From Musa acuminata AAA Group (lineage: Eukaryota > Streptophyta > Magnoliopsida > Zingiberales > Musaceae): a stretch of 64,000 nt of DNA. Location of the stretch: assembly GCF_036884655.1 (NCBI RefSeq), contig NC_088342.1:38933501-38997500 (forward strand), given 5' to 3'. The first letter of the stretch is position 1, and every line of letters begins with the position of its first letter. The position numbers and the translations under genes were made by a program. Below the pieces are notes generated by a model that was not told where the DNA came from, ran no database searches, and saw only the letters and a program-made list of their open reading frames with translations. Below, piece by piece: positions 63,506-64,000 of the stretch.

Positions 63506-63922
63506 AGTTGGATGGAGATTCAATACCCAATAGGACAAGATCCATTAGGGCTAAGTTTATAGTGGACATCTATAAATAGGGGAGAACTAATTGTTCATAG
63601 GCTAGAGCCTTTTGGTTTACCTCTCCTCTTCTCCTTCTCAAAGCAAACCTGGAGTTTTGAGAAGCGTCGTTAACCCTGTTGTATGCATCACTGCTATAGA
63701 GGAGGGCACTTGACCTCCTTCACCATCTCCTAGAGATCTGTAGGGATCCAGGGATATACGATCTCCCTAGGTAACACAATCTATCTTATACGTAGTTTTA
63801 AGTTTTAATGAATTTTATGCACCAATCTTTGCACGACGACGAACATATTTTTGAGAAAATTAGGGATTTCGTTTTCTGTTCTTCGACTGCGCATGTGATA
63901 TTGTCCATAAGATTTCCCAACA
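63506..63922 (-). repeat. Long inverted repeat, right arm
   Basis: It is the reverse-complement partner of 61962-62335. On the minus strand it starts TGTTGGGAAATCTTATGG, an LTR-like TGTTG start. Confidence 0.75.
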
Positions 63923-63926
63923 CTAA

Positions 63927-64000
63927 CTACCCAAGTCTCTTAGATTAGTGAATCTCTATCCAATAATCTCTCATTAGCTCTTGTTGGATCTCATCCATAG
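63927..64000 (-). repeat. Short inverted-repeat arm X', cut by the window end
   Basis: It is the reverse complement of 63434-63505 and may continue beyond the window. Confidence 0.7.

Overview
This is a window of a plant nuclear genome. Its genes have several spliceosomal introns, and it carries Ty1/copia and Ty3/gypsy retrotransposons plus a plant LINE. The gene complement and repeat style suggest a monocot, most likely Zingiberales/Musaceae (banana-like). That assignment is inferred from recall of the protein and repeat families, not from a search.

Four genes could be rebuilt exon by exon with every splice phase closing, all on the minus strand. They are a NAC transcription factor (12759-14605, 3 exons, 273 aa), 60S ribosomal protein L17/uL22 (21483-25060, 7 coding exons, 183 aa), a COP1-interacting protein 7-like protein (25841-34984, 12 coding exons, 1291 aa) and an enhancer-of-polycomb-like EPCR-type chromatin protein (39553-44642, 4 coding exons, 906 aa). 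They are independent single-promoter genes with no operon logic. The RPL17 promoter carries a telo-box and two TGGGCC site II elements, and the EPCR gene also has a telo-box upstream.

The rest is mostly layered mobile DNA. 1-8240: a LINE whose reverse transcriptase was split, upstream of its YADD motif, by a 4.55 kb LTR element (1594-6141) with no recognisable gag-pol. 8241-12758: AT-rich intergenic DNA with gene or TE relics. 14750-18726: intergenic DNA with microsatellites. 18727-21249: a composite of a 1.2 kb minus-strand LTR with primer-binding site, inverted internal repeats, a copia fragment and a plus-strand transposon-protein relic. 35375-39552: intergenic DNA without a recognisable gene. 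45540-47690: a Ty3/gypsy gag relic. 47800-62000: a pol-less SIRE/Maximus-type copia element with two later gypsy insertions, each marked by paired LTRs and an exact 5-bp target duplication (49397-53923, plus strand, TSD GAGTC; 56006-61595, minus strand chromovirus, TSD GGAGA). 61962-64000: non-coding LTR-like repeats arranged as long inverted repeats.

No tRNA, rRNA, CRISPR array or organellar insertion was found. Nothing looks like a wholly new system. The notable items are the nested-insertion history, the non-autonomous LTR element, the nonsense codons that sit at former TGG and CAG/CAA positions in the elements, and the inverted-repeat structures.
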